This document shows, in pieces, positions 18,401 through 27,280 of a stretch of 64,000 nucleotides of DNA; the stretch's first letter is position 1; every line of letters starts with the position of its first letter. The translations under genes were made by a program, and so were the position numbers. Below the pieces are notes generated by a model. It had not been told where the DNA came from. It worked only from the letters and a program-made list of their open reading frames with translations, and searched no databases. The stretch lies in assembly GCA_022239325.1 (NCBI GenBank), contig JAKOGP010000003.1, positions 124,001 through 188,000 on the forward strand. Direction: 5' to 3'. Origin of the DNA: Flavobacteriaceae bacterium LSUCC0859. GTDB taxonomy: Bacteria; Bacteroidota; Bacteroidia; Flavobacteriales; Flavobacteriaceae.

Positions 18401-19630
18401 TTGTCACCCACTATCAAACAACACGTCTTTAACGATCCAATTTACGGTTTTATTAGGATTCAAGACCCGCTCCTTCTGTCTTTAATAGAATCTCCTTATT
18501 TTCAAAGGCTTAGAAGGATATCTCAACTGGGATTGTCCTCTTTAGTGTATCCTGGTGCCCAGCATACGCGTTTTCATCACGCTTTAGGTTGTCTTCATCT
18601 CATGCAAAAAGCCATTTTTGTGTTGCGATCTAAAGGGGTTGCGATTAATGAAAAGGAAGAACAGGCACTGCAGATTGCTATTTTGTTACACGATATTGGG
18701 CATGGTCCTTTTTCTCATGCTATGGAGCATAGTATAATACATGGTTTGAGCCATGAACAGCTTACTATTAGGTTCATGGATTTACTCAATGAGACCTTTC
18801 ATGGAGCCTTAGATCTAGGTATAAAAATTTTTAAAGGGGAAAGCAAACGTCTCTTTTTTAATCAGTTGGTGGCTAGTCAATTAGACATGGATCGATTAGA
18901 CTATTTGAAAAGAGATAGTTTTTACACCGGAGTGTCTGAGGGTAATATCAATTCAGAGCGTTTGATTAGCATGCTTAACGTTGTGGAAGATATTCTCGTG
19001 GTAGAAGAAAAGGGGCTGTACTCTGTAGAAAAATTTCTGATGGCAAGACGTTTTATGTATTGGCAGGTGTATTTGCACAAAACCAGTATGGTAGCAGAAC
19101 ATATGCTGATTAAAATTTTTGAACGTGCCAAATTCTTAGTCACAGCTGGGGAAGAGCTTTACGCTTCTAAGGCATTAGCATATTTTTTAAAAAGAGATAT
19201 CCAAGAGACGGAAGTGAGTTCGGAGACCATGCATTATTTTTCTATGTTAGATGATGTAGACATCTATGCCGCTCTTAAAGAATGGTGCAGCCATTCGGAT
19301 TTTGTGTTGTCTCGTTTGTCTGCGATGGTTATGGAACGTAAATTACTTAAAATAAGCGTACAAGAAGAAGCCATAGAGCCCGAATTATTGGAAAAAAAGC
19401 TCGTAAAAGTGCAATCCAAGCTAAAAATTTCTAAAGATCTGGCTTCTTATTTTGTTTTTAAAGGTTTAATGACCAATGCCGCATATTTATTAAACAAGCA
19501 TCCTATTTATATCTCCAAGAAAGGGGAGAAAAAAATTGATATGGAAACTCGCTTAGCCCCCCCTTTTCTCAATGCCCTTTCTAAGCGGGTAGAGAAACAT
19601 TATATCTGTTTTCCCAAGAAAGGCTTTTAA
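18401..19630 (+). CDS. HD-domain nucleotide phosphohydrolase-like protein
   Basis: 409 residues. The HD metal site is seen as HTRFHHALG (about residue 45) and HDIGHGPFSHAMEH (about residue 98), the layout of dGTPase/SAMHD1-type hydrolases; a further DxxRLDYLKRD block around residue 165 fits. The substrate is not known for the Bacteroidetes family. The start is a TTG: an in-frame stop lies at 18392-18394, no ATG or GTG follows before conserved sequence, and relatives begin only a few residues before NDPIYGFI. lpxD follows after 24 bp. Confidence 0.85.
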   Translation: MSPTIKQHVFNDPIYGFIRIQDPLLLSLIESPYFQRLRRISQLGLSSLVYPGAQHTRFHHALGCLHLMQKAIFVLRSKGVAINEKEEQALQIAILLHDIGHGPFSHAMEHSIIHGLSHEQLTIRFMDLLNETFHGALDLGIKIFKGESKRLFFNQLVASQLDMDRLDYLKRDSFYTGVSEGNINSERLISMLNVVEDILVVEEKGLYSVEKFLMARRFMYWQVYLHKTSMVAEHMLIKIFERAKFLVTAGEELYASKALAYFLKRDIQETEVSSETMHYFSMLDDVDIYAALKEWCSHSDFVLSRLSAMVMERKLLKISVQEEAIEPELLEKKLVKVQSKLKISKDLASYFVFKGLMTNAAYLLNKHPIYISKKGEKKIDMETRLAPPFLNALSKRVEKHYICFPKKGF

Positions 19631-19641
19631 CTATATTTTCT

Positions 19642-19649
19642 TACTTTTG
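19642..19649 (+). promoter_or_regulatory. -7 promoter element before lpxD
   Basis: TACTTTTG fits TAnnTTTG and ends 5 bp before the lpxD ATG. It suggests a nearly leaderless message separate from the HD gene. No -33 TTG at ideal spacing. Confidence 0.4.
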
Positions 19650-19654
19650 CAATT

Positions 19655-20668
19655 ATGAAATTTACCGCGAGCCAAATTGCTGCCATTCTTGAAGGAGAGC
19701 TAGTAGGCCAACCAGATATTGAAGTTCATATGCTGTCTAATATTGAAGAAGGGCAAGCAGGTAGCCTTAGCTTTTTATCTAATGTTAAATATACTCCCTT
19801 TATATATAAAACAAAGGCCTCTATAGTCATTGTGAACTCAGATTTTATTCCGGAAAAGAAATTAGCTCCAACGCTAATTAAAGTTCCAGACGCCTATGCC
19901 TCTTTTTCAAAGTTACTCTCTTATTATCAAGATATTAAGCGAACAAAAAAAGGGATTCAATCTCCTAATTTTATTCATGAAACTGCTCTCTATGGTAAAG
20001 ATTTATACCTAGGCCCTTTTTCCTATGTAGGAGAGCAAACCCAAATTGGTGATCACGTACAAATTCACGCCAACGTTCATATTGGAGAAGATGTGAAAAT
20101 TGGTAACCATGTCACTATTTTTCCAGGAGCTCGTATTTGTAGTGACTCCGTCATTGGAGATTATTGTGTGATACATCAAAATGCAGTAATTGGTTCTGAT
20201 GGTTTTGGTTTTGCGCCACAAACCAACGGCACTTATGACAAAATACCACAAATTGGACATGTAATTTTAGAAGAATATGTAGACGTTGGAGCTGCTACTA
20301 CCATTGACCGAGCCACCTTTGGGGTGACTCATATTAAAAAAGGGGTGAAGCTAGACAATCAAATTCAAATAGGCCATAATGTGATTATAGGAGAGCATAC
20401 TGTAATTGCAGCTCAAACTGGTATAGCAGGCTCTACTAAAATTGGAAAACACTGTATGATAGGAGGTCAGGTGGGTATTGTGGGGCATATTGTAATTGGA
20501 GATTACGTAAAAATACAAGCCCAATCAGGCGTTGGAAGGTCTGTAAAAAACAAGGAGGTACTTCAGGGCTCCCCTGCTTTTAGCTATCAAGATTTTAACA
20601 AGTCTTATGTTCATTTTAAGAACCTTCCAAAAACCATACATAAATTAGATTCAAAAGATATATCGTAA
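19655..20668 (+). CDS. lpxD: UDP-3-O-acyl-glucosamine N-acyltransferase
   Basis: 337 residues. Third step of lipid A synthesis: transfers a hydroxyacyl chain from acyl-ACP to the glucosamine amine. The N-terminal uridine-binding domain (1-100) is followed by hexapeptide left-handed beta-helix repeats (for example IGDHVQIHANVHIGEDVKIG). The catalytic His lies in QIGHNVIIGEH, and the family loop GSDGFGFA is intact. The stop overlaps the lpxC-fabZ ATG by one base (TAATG). This is the canonical copy; a divergent paralogue lies at 23441. Confidence 0.95.
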   Translation: MKFTASQIAAILEGELVGQPDIEVHMLSNIEEGQAGSLSFLSNVKYTPFIYKTKASIVIVNSDFIPEKKLAPTLIKVPDAYASFSKLLSYYQDIKRTKKGIQSPNFIHETALYGKDLYLGPFSYVGEQTQIGDHVQIHANVHIGEDVKIGNHVTIFPGARICSDSVIGDYCVIHQNAVIGSDGFGFAPQTNGTYDKIPQIGHVILEEYVDVGAATTIDRATFGVTHIKKGVKLDNQIQIGHNVIIGEHTVIAAQTGIAGSTKIGKHCMIGGQVGIVGHIVIGDYVKIQAQSGVGRSVKNKEVLQGSPAFSYQDFNKSYVHFKNLPKTIHKLDSKDIS

Positions 20669-22068
20669 TGTTAGAAAAAACGGTTCCACAAACTACCATT
20701 GCCAAAGAAGTTACTCTTAAAGGAGTAGGCTTACACACAGGAGCAGAAGTCATTATGACTTTCTATCCTGCAGCAGAAAACACAGGCTACAGATTCAAAA
20801 GGGCAGACCTTGAGGGCCAACCCATTATTCAAGCAGAGGCCCAATATGTGATTAATACGCAAAGAGGGACTAACTTGGAGAAAGAGGGCGTGAGTATTCA
20901 AACTTCAGAGCATGTTTTAGCGGCCCTAGTAGGACTTCAAATAGACAATGTTTTAATCGAGTTAAATGCCCCAGAACCTCCTATTATGGATGGCTCTTCT
21001 AAATTTTTTGTAGAGGCTCTGGAAAAAGCTGGACGGACCCAATTAGAGGCGCTTAGAGAGGAATACGTGGTAAAAGAAGTAATCTCTTTTAAAGATGAGG
21101 AAAGTGGTTCTGAGATTACTCTCATACCCGCAGACAACTACCAAATTACTACCATGGTAGACTTTGGTACCAAGGTTTTAGGAACTCAAAATGCTACCCT
21201 AGACCGCCTTGAAGACTTTAAATCGGAAATCTCAGAAGCCAGAACATTTAGCTTTCTTCATGAATTAGAGACCTTATTAGATCATGGTCTAATTAAAGGA
21301 GGTGATCTGAATAATGCTATTGTTTATGTAGACAAAGAAATATCTCAGGCCACTATGACTAAGCTTGAGAAAGCATTTAATAAGTCTAGCTTATCAGTAA
21401 AGCCAAATGGAATTTTAGACAACCTCACCTTAAACCAACCCAATGAAGCTGCAAGACATAAATTATTAGATGTAATAGGAGATCTTGCCTTGGCGGGTAC
21501 ACGTATTAGAGGGAAAGTTATTGCAAACAAACCTGGTCATTTTGTAAACACCCAGTTTGCAAAAAAACTCTGTGCTATGATCAAAAGCGAAAGGCGTAAT
21601 CAAATTCCTCAATATGATTTAAACCAGCCCCCTTATATGGACATCCATCAAATTATGGATATGCTCCCACACAGGCCTCCCTTTTTATTGATAGACAGAA
21701 TTATTGAACTGTCTGACACCCATGTGGTGGGAATGAAGAATGTGACAATGAATGAAGACTTTTTTGTTGGTCACTTTCCTGGAGCCCCAGTTATGCCTGG
21801 AGTTTTACAGATAGAGGCTATGGCTCAAACAGGAGGAGTTTTGGTATTAAGTACGGTACCAGATCCTGAAAACTACCTCACATTATTTATGAAAATGGAC
21901 AATGTAAAATTTAAGCAAAAAGTATTGCCAGGTGATACTTTAATTTTTCACTGTAGTCTAATTTCTCCAATAAGAAGGGGAATTTGCCATATGCAGGCCT
22001 ATGCTTATGCAAACAATAAATTGGTAGCTGAAGCAGAACTCATGGCTCAAATTGTTAAAAAGAAATAA
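20668..22068 (+). CDS. lpxC/fabZ: Bifunctional LpxC deacetylase / FabZ dehydratase
   Basis: 466 residues, a fusion typical of Bacteroidetes. Residues about 1-305 are LpxC, the zinc deacetylase of UDP-3-O-acyl-GlcNAc, with TSEHVLAAL and KLLDVIGDLAL contributing zinc ligands and GKVIANKPGH at the end. Residues about 320-466 are FabZ (3-hydroxyacyl-ACP dehydratase): MDMLPHRPPFLLIDRI with the catalytic His, then GHFPGAPVMPGVLQIEAMAQ with the catalytic Glu. The fusion links fatty-acid elongation to lipid A supply, since both draw on 3-hydroxyacyl-ACP. lpxA follows with no gap. Confidence 0.97.
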   Translation: MLEKTVPQTTIAKEVTLKGVGLHTGAEVIMTFYPAAENTGYRFKRADLEGQPIIQAEAQYVINTQRGTNLEKEGVSIQTSEHVLAALVGLQIDNVLIELNAPEPPIMDGSSKFFVEALEKAGRTQLEALREEYVVKEVISFKDEESGSEITLIPADNYQITTMVDFGTKVLGTQNATLDRLEDFKSEISEARTFSFLHELETLLDHGLIKGGDLNNAIVYVDKEISQATMTKLEKAFNKSSLSVKPNGILDNLTLNQPNEAARHKLLDVIGDLALAGTRIRGKVIANKPGHFVNTQFAKKLCAMIKSERRNQIPQYDLNQPPYMDIHQIMDMLPHRPPFLLIDRIIELSDTHVVGMKNVTMNEDFFVGHFPGAPVMPGVLQIEAMAQTGGVLVLSTVPDPENYLTLFMKMDNVKFKQKVLPGDTLIFHCSLISPIRRGICHMQAYAYANNKLVAEAELMAQIVKKK

Positions 22069-22854
22069 ATGAATCAACCCTTAGCATATATCCATCCTGG
22101 CGCAAAAATCGCTAAAAACGTGGTGGTAGAGCCCTTCACAACTATTCATAATAATGTCATCATTGGAGAAGGAACCTGGATTGGTTCCAATGTCACTATC
22201 ATGGAAGGTGCGCGTATTGGTAAAAATTGCAACATATTTCCAGGTGCAGTTATTTCTGCTCCACCACAAGATTTAAAATACAAGGGAGAGGAGACTACTG
22301 TAGAAATTGGAGACTACACCACTATTAGAGAGTGTGTGACCATTAATAAAGGTACGGAAGACCGAATGAAAACTGTCATTGGTTCCAATTGTTTAATTAT
22401 GGCTTATTGTCATATAGCTCATGACTGTTTGGTGGGAAACAATACTATTTTTTCAAATAACTCTACCTTAGCGGGACATGTAACTGTAGGAGATAATGTG
22501 GTGTTGGCAGGACTGGTAGCCGTGCACCAATTTGTATCTATTGGCCAACATGCCTTTGTAACAGGAGGTTCCCTGGTTAGAAAAGATGTCCCCCCCTTTG
22601 TAAAGGCTGCTAGAGAGCCTCTTTCCTATGTAGGGATTAACTCTGTGGGACTCAGGAGAAGGGGTTATGAGACCGACAAAATTAGAGAGATTCAGAATAT
22701 ATACAGAATACTGTATCAGAAACAATACAACAATACCCAAGCCGTTCAAATCATTGAGGCAGAAATGGAAGCCACAAACGAGCGTGATGAAATTTTACAA
22801 TTCATAAGAGACTCACAAAGAGGGATTATGAAAGGATATTTTAGTACCAATTAA
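22069..22854 (+). CDS. lpxA: UDP-N-acetylglucosamine acyltransferase
   Basis: 261 residues, usual length. First step of lipid A synthesis. Hexapeptide repeats run through residues 1-190; the catalytic His lies in MAYCHIAHDCLVGN, and the SNNSTLAGHVTVGD stretch is diagnostic of LpxA. The C-terminal helical part (GLRRRGYETDKIREI...) is the ACP-binding segment. It begins on the base after the lpxC-fabZ stop and is followed by efp after 11 bp, so it belongs to the same operon. Confidence 0.96.
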   Translation: MNQPLAYIHPGAKIAKNVVVEPFTTIHNNVIIGEGTWIGSNVTIMEGARIGKNCNIFPGAVISAPPQDLKYKGEETTVEIGDYTTIRECVTINKGTEDRMKTVIGSNCLIMAYCHIAHDCLVGNNTIFSNNSTLAGHVTVGDNVVLAGLVAVHQFVSIGQHAFVTGGSLVRKDVPPFVKAAREPLSYVGINSVGLRRRGYETDKIREIQNIYRILYQKQYNNTQAVQIIEAEMEATNERDEILQFIRDSQRGIMKGYFSTN

Positions 22855-22865
22855 AAACAAATCAT

Positions 22866-23432
22866 ATGGCGTCTACATCAGACATTAGAAAAGGATTATG
22901 CATTCGTTACAACAACGACATCTATAAAATTATTGAGTTTTTACACGTAAAACCAGGTAAGGGGCCAGCCTTTGTGAGAACCAAACTTAAAAGTGTAAGT
23001 ACTGGAAAGGTATTAGACAACACTTTTTCTGCTGGTCATAAAATTGAAGACGTTAGGGTAGAAACCCGTTCGTATCAGTTTTTATACGCAGAAGGAGAGA
23101 CCTATCACTTTATGAACACAGAGGATTACAACCAGATTACCCTTCAGGAGTCTGCCTTAGACGCACCAAATTTACTCAAAGAGGGAACTGTGGTTACCAT
23201 CTTGTTTAATACAGAAGACGCCTCTCCATTGTCTGTAGACATGCCTGCTAGTATTGTATTAGAAGTTACTTATACAGAACCTGGCGTAAAAGGGAATACC
23301 GCTACTAACGCTACCAAACCAGCTACTGTAGAGACAGGGGCCAAGGTAAATGTGCCTTTATTCATAAATGAGGGCGATAAGATAAAAATAGACACGGAGA
23401 AAGGTGCCTATATGGAACGCGTAAAGGAGTAG
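22866..23432 (+). CDS. efp: Elongation factor P
   Basis: 188 residues, three beta-barrel domains. It relieves ribosome stalling at polyproline. The tip loop reads VKPGKGPAFVRTKLK, with lysine at the modified position (about residue 34), so a lysine-type tip rather than the EarP arginine type is expected. The C-terminal domain has the ATNATKPATVETGAKVNVPLFINEG block. It lies inside the lipid A cluster between lpxA and a second lpxD-like gene, an order I associate with Bacteroidetes. Confidence 0.97.
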   Translation: MASTSDIRKGLCIRYNNDIYKIIEFLHVKPGKGPAFVRTKLKSVSTGKVLDNTFSAGHKIEDVRVETRSYQFLYAEGETYHFMNTEDYNQITLQESALDAPNLLKEGTVVTILFNTEDASPLSVDMPASIVLEVTYTEPGVKGNTATNATKPATVETGAKVNVPLFINEGDKIKIDTEKGAYMERVKE

Positions 23433-23440
23433 CGCTATTT

Positions 23441-24373
23441 ATGAAGTTCCCACAGCCACACCGCTTAGATGAAATTGCTCATTTATTAGGGATATCTTTT
23501 AGGGGAGACCCTTCTTTACCCGTGTTAGGTATGAATGAAATTCATGTAGTAAATCGCGGAGATATTGTATTTGTAGACCATCCTAAATATTACGACAAAG
23601 CCCTTAGTTCTAAAGCAAGCATTGTACTAATTAATAAAGAGGTTTCTTGTCCAGAAGGGAAGGGCTTGCTTATTTCACAAGATCCTTTTAATGACTTTAA
23701 TAGGCTTACTAAGCACTTTATGCCCTTTGTAGCTTCTGATGTAAGTATAGCACCTACAGCAAGTATTGGAGCGGAAACTCAAATACAACCACAGGTATTT
23801 ATAGGGAATCAGGTGCGGATAGGTAAGCATTGTCTCATTCACCCTAACGTGGTTATTTACGACCACACAGAAATTGGAGATTATGTAGAAATACACGCTG
23901 GTACCATCATTGGAGCAGACGCATTTTATTATAAAAACAGACCTTCTGGGCACGATAAATTACTTTCCAGTGGAAAAGTAGTGATTGAAGACAGGGTGCA
24001 TTTGGGGGCGCTTTGCACCATAGATAGAGGCGTGAGTGGCGCAACTACCATTGGGTATGGAAGTAAATTAGACAATCAGGTGCACATAGGGCACGACACT
24101 AAGGTGGGAAAGCACTGCCTCATTGCCTCCCAAACTGGAGTGGCAGGCTGTGTTACCATAGAAGATCGGGTAACCCTTTGGGGTCAGGTGGGAACCACTA
24201 GTGGGATTACTATTGGTGAAAAAGCAGTGGTAATGGGACAAACAGGAGTGACCAAATCCATCCCTGGGGGGCAATCCTATTTTGGAACCCCTGTACAGGA
24301 ATCCCGTGAGCAACTCAAACAACTGGCCCAGCTAAAACAATTGCCAAAATTGTTGCAAAACAAACAGAATTAA
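23441..24373 (+). CDS. LpxD-like N-acyltransferase paralogue
   Basis: 310 residues with the LpxD layout: N-terminal uridine-binding-like domain, then hexapeptide beta-helix. The catalytic-type His is kept in VHIGHDTKVGKH, and the TIDRGVSGATTIGYGSKLDNQ core is close to LpxD. It differs where LpxD1 has GSDGFGFA: here the loop reads GADAFYYKNR, so the acyl chain or acceptor may differ. It is also about 27 residues shorter. It starts 8 bp after efp. The enzyme could acylate another UDP-sugar or use a different acyl-ACP; this is inference. Confidence 0.85.
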   Translation: MKFPQPHRLDEIAHLLGISFRGDPSLPVLGMNEIHVVNRGDIVFVDHPKYYDKALSSKASIVLINKEVSCPEGKGLLISQDPFNDFNRLTKHFMPFVASDVSIAPTASIGAETQIQPQVFIGNQVRIGKHCLIHPNVVIYDHTEIGDYVEIHAGTIIGADAFYYKNRPSGHDKLLSSGKVVIEDRVHLGALCTIDRGVSGATTIGYGSKLDNQVHIGHDTKVGKHCLIASQTGVAGCVTIEDRVTLWGQVGTTSGITIGEKAVVMGQTGVTKSIPGGQSYFGTPVQESREQLKQLAQLKQLPKLLQNKQN

Positions 24374-24408
24374 GCCCTTGAAACTTTTATGTTTCCCCTA
24401 CAAAAGTA

Positions 24409-24416
24409 TATTTTTG
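24409..24416 (+). promoter_or_regulatory. -7 promoter element before sucD
   Basis: TATTTTTG fits TAnnTTTG, 24 bp before the sucD ATG. No -33 element at good spacing. Confidence 0.45.
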
Positions 24417-24439
24417 CTAAAATTTTTTAAAATAGAGAT

Positions 24440-25312
24440 ATGAGTGTTCTAGTAAATAAAGATTCTAAAATTATTGTTCAAGGTTTTACTGGTGGGGAAG
24501 GAACTTTCCACGCAGAGCAAATGATAGCCTATGGAACCCAAGTAGTGGGAGGAGTGACTCCTGGTAAAGGGGGGCAAACTCATTTGGGTAAACCTGTATT
24601 TAATACGGTTTCTGACGCTGTTACTCAGGTAGGGGCAGACACTTCTATTTTATTTGTTCCTCCGGCCTTTGCCGCCGATGCTATTATGGAGGCAGCCGAT
24701 GCAGGTATTAAAGTGATTATCACTATTACAGAGGGTATTCCAGTAGCAGACATGGTAAAGGTAAATGATTATATTAAGCATATGCCCACTAGATTAATTG
24801 GACCAAACTGTCCAGGTGTGATTACACCGGGAGAGGCTAAGGTTGGAATCATGCCAGGCTTTGTTTTTGAAAAAGGGAGTGTAGGGATTGTATCCAAATC
24901 AGGAACCCTAACTTATGAGGCCGCAGACCAGGTGGTGAGACAAGGATTGGGAATTACAACGGCTATTGGTATTGGTGGCGATCCTATCATTGGAACTACA
25001 ACCAAAGAAGCAGTAGAATTGTTAATTAACGATCCTGAAACAGAGGCCGTTGTTATGATTGGTGAAATAGGGGGACAATTAGAAGCAGACGCTGCCAATT
25101 GGTATAAAGAATCTGGTTCTAAAAAACCTATTATTGGTTTTATTGCTGGAGAAACGGCTCCTGCAGGAAGAACCATGGGACACGCTGGTGCCATTGTTGG
25201 TGGTTCTGACGACACAGCTCAGGCAAAAAAGGCCATTATGAGAGCCTGTGGGATACATGTTGTAGACTCTCCCGCAGAAATTGGTAAAAAAGTAAAAGAA
25301 GTTTTAGGTTAA
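24440..25312 (+). CDS. sucD: Succinyl-CoA ligase, alpha subunit
   Basis: 290 residues. TCA-cycle enzyme with SucC, interconverting succinyl-CoA and succinate with nucleotide triphosphate formation. Conserved features: [14 protein letters not shown] in the CoA-binding domain, [35 protein letters not shown], and the phosphohistidine in GHAGAIVGG near the C terminus. sucC is not adjacent, as in many Bacteroidetes. It has its own -7 element and a strong terminator, so it is monocistronic. Confidence 0.97.
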   Translation: MSVLVNKDSKIIVQGFTGGEGTFHAEQMIAYGTQVVGGVTPGKGGQTHLGKPVFNTVSDAVTQVGADTSILFVPPAFAADAIMEAADAGIKVIITITEGIPVADMVKVNDYIKHMPTRLIGPNCPGVITPGEAKVGIMPGFVFEKGSVGIVSKSGTLTYEAADQVVRQGLGITTAIGIGGDPIIGTTTKEAVELLINDPETEAVVMIGEIGGQLEADAANWYKESGSKKPIIGFIAGETAPAGRTMGHAGAIVGGSDDTAQAKKAIMRACGIHVVDSPAEIGKKVKEVLG

Positions 25313-25332
25313 TATCCTATCATTCCAAATGT

Positions 25333-25360
25333 AAAATCCCGCTCTTGCGGGATTTTTTTT
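25333..25360 (+). terminator. Intrinsic terminator after sucD
   Basis: AAAATCCCGC / GCGGGATTTT arms around a TCTT loop, followed by more T. Confidence 0.92.
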
Positions 25361-25419
25361 GGACGGATTTAGTCACTTAGATTATATTTACATAAACAAC
25401 CGAATTAAAGCAAACTTAT

Positions 25420-26166
25420 ATGAAACTATTAGAAAATAAAACAGCTATTATAACAGGCGCTAGCAGGGGTATAGGCATGGGTATTTCGAAAATTTTTGCT
25501 GCACATGGGGCTAATGTAGCTTTTACATATGCGTCTAGTGAGGCACCTGCTCTAGCGCTAGAAAAAGAATTGACAGCACTTGGAGTAAAGGCCAAAGCTT
25601 ATAAAAGCGATGCCTCACAGTATGACCAAGCAGAAGCACTTATAGCTGCAGTTGTATCTGATTTTGGAGCTATTGATATTTTGATTAATAACGCAGGTGT
25701 TACGAAAGACAATCTGCTCATGAGAATGTCAGAGGAAGACTTTGACGCTGTGATTGAAATTAATTTAAAGTCGGTGTTTAATATGACTAAAGCCGCCCAA
25801 AGAACCTTTTTAAAACAACGCTCAGGGAGTATTGTAAATATGAGTAGTGTAGTAGGGGTGAAGGGAAATGCAGGACAGTCTAACTATGCAGCTTCTAAGG
25901 CAGGTATGATTGGCTTTACTAAATCTATAGCCCTGGAGTTAGGCTCTAGAAACATTCGTTGTAACGCCATAGCTCCTGGTTTTATAGAAACAGAGATGAC
26001 AGATAAATTAGACGAGAAAACGGTTCAATCCTGGAGAGATGGTATTCCTTTAAAAAGGGGAGGTACCCCAGAGGACGTAGCCAATGCCTGTGTATTTTTA
26101 GCCTCAGATCTATCTGCTTATATCACAGGGCAGGTGTTACATGTAGATGGAGGAATGCTAACCTAG
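25420..26166 (+). CDS. fabG: 3-oxoacyl-ACP reductase
   Basis: 248 residues, short-chain dehydrogenase. Reduces 3-oxoacyl-ACP with NADPH in fatty-acid elongation. NADPH-binding TGASRGIGMGI at the N terminus, the NNAGVTKDNLLMRM stretch specific for FabG, catalytic Ser in VNMSSVVGVKGNAGQ and YxxxK as NYAASKAG, with the C-terminal VDGGM ending. It is separated from sucD by a terminator and from the SPFH gene by 43 bp. Confidence 0.95.
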   Translation: MKLLENKTAIITGASRGIGMGISKIFAAHGANVAFTYASSEAPALALEKELTALGVKAKAYKSDASQYDQAEALIAAVVSDFGAIDILINNAGVTKDNLLMRMSEEDFDAVIEINLKSVFNMTKAAQRTFLKQRSGSIVNMSSVVGVKGNAGQSNYAASKAGMIGFTKSIALELGSRNIRCNAIAPGFIETEMTDKLDEKTVQSWRDGIPLKRGGTPEDVANACVFLASDLSAYITGQVLHVDGGMLT

Positions 26167-26209
26167 CCACCTTATTTTTCGTACCTTTAGTCTTATAAAA
26201 AAAAGTATT

Positions 26210-27025
26210 ATGGATAAAATGCCAAAAGTGGCCTTGCCACTCGTTATTGTATTTATTGTTTTGATTGTTTTAGTCTCAAAATCTACCTTGACCATTGGCT
26301 CAGGTAGGGCTGGGGTATTGTACAAGACATTTGGAAATGGGGTTGTAACAGACCAGCCGCCATTAGGGGAAGGTTTTCATTTTATAGCGCCTTGGAATAA
26401 GGTTTTCATCTATGAAGTTCGTCAGCAGGAAGTATTTGAAAAAATGCAGGTGTTGTCTTCAAATGGACTGGAGATAAAATTAGATGCCTCTGCTTGGTTT
26501 TCTCCTGAGTACGAATCTTTAGGTAAACTACATCAAGAAAAAGGAGAGGCCTATATTCAAAGAATATTGCTGCCCACCATTCGTTCTGCAGCTCGTTCGG
26601 TTGTTGGAAGGTATACACCAGAGCAATTGTATTCCAGCAAACGAGATGCTATACAAGCAGAAATTTTTGAAGAGACCAAAAAGATTGTAGACGGGCAATA
26701 CATCCAGCTTAACGAAATATTAGTGAGAGACGTCACTTTACCTGCTACTATCAAAGAAGCAATTGAGCGAAAATTAAAGCAGGAGCAGGAGTCGTTGGAA
26801 TACGAGTTTAAGTTGGTCACTGCTCAAAAAGAAGCGGAGCGCCAGATTATAGAAGCCCAAGGTAAGGCAGACGCCAATAGAATTTTGAGTGCCTCTCTTA
26901 CAGATAAAATCCTACAAGACAAAGGAATAGAAGCTACCATTAAACTATCTGAATCTCCCAATTCAAAAGTAATTGTCATTGGTGGAGGAGACTCTGGTAT
27001 GCCCATTATTTTGGGGAATAACTAA
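26210..27025 (+). CDS. SPFH/prohibitin-family membrane protein
   Basis: 271 residues. One N-terminal membrane anchor (about residues 6-23), then a band-7/SPFH domain beginning GSGRAGVLYKTFGNGV, and a charged helical region (about residues 175-235, KLKQEQESLEYEFKLVTAQKEAERQII) likely to drive ring oligomerisation. Prohibitin-type proteins scaffold membrane microdomains and modulate FtsH-type proteases; which applies here is unknown. A second, lipoprotein-type SPFH gene begins at 63807. Confidence 0.9.
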   Translation: MDKMPKVALPLVIVFIVLIVLVSKSTLTIGSGRAGVLYKTFGNGVVTDQPPLGEGFHFIAPWNKVFIYEVRQQEVFEKMQVLSSNGLEIKLDASAWFSPEYESLGKLHQEKGEAYIQRILLPTIRSAARSVVGRYTPEQLYSSKRDAIQAEIFEETKKIVDGQYIQLNEILVRDVTLPATIKEAIERKLKQEQESLEYEFKLVTAQKEAERQIIEAQGKADANRILSASLTDKILQDKGIEATIKLSESPNSKVIVIGGGDSGMPIILGNN

Positions 27026-27123
27026 AGATTTAATGTCACAGCATTTAGTCTTGTTGTGATATTTAAAAGGATTGTTAAATTAGTTTTCAGAACTGAATTA
27101 ATTGTTTTAATTTAGCGCTTTTA

Positions 27124-27183
27124 ATGATAACAAAATTTATCCATACACACCATCATTTCACTAGCTACGCTCAGGCGAGGTAA
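27124..27183 (+). CDS. hisL: Histidine leader peptide
   Basis: A 19-codon ORF (MITKFIHTHHHFTSYAQAR, then TAA) 98 bp before hisG. Four of five consecutive codons (residues 7-11, His-Thr-His-His-His) are histidine. An intrinsic terminator follows 29 bp after its stop and hisG starts 38 bp after that. The segment ATACACA (27143-27149), within the His codons, can pair with TGTGTAT (27193-27199), as a pause hairpin would. This is the layout of ribosome-mediated his attenuation: charged tRNA-His lets translation proceed and the terminator form; starvation stalls the ribosome in the His codons. Confidence 0.85.
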   Translation: MITKFIHTHHHFTSYAQAR

Positions 27184-27212
27184 GTATGTTGTTGTGTATT
27201 TTCAACCATATC

Positions 27213-27245
27213 AAAACCCGTTTGAGTAATCAAACGGGTTTTTGC
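27213..27245 (+). terminator. Attenuator terminator of the his operon
   Basis: Perfect 12-bp arms AAAACCCGTTTG (27213-27224) and CAAACGGGTTTT (27231-27242) around a 6-base loop, followed by T. It lies between the leader ORF and hisG, so it should be conditional. I could not identify a strong antiterminator; TATGTTG (27186-27192) with CAACCATA (27203-27210) is a bulged candidate. Confidence 0.88.
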
Positions 27246-27280
27246 TTTTTAAAAAATTATAATATCAATATTTAATTGAA

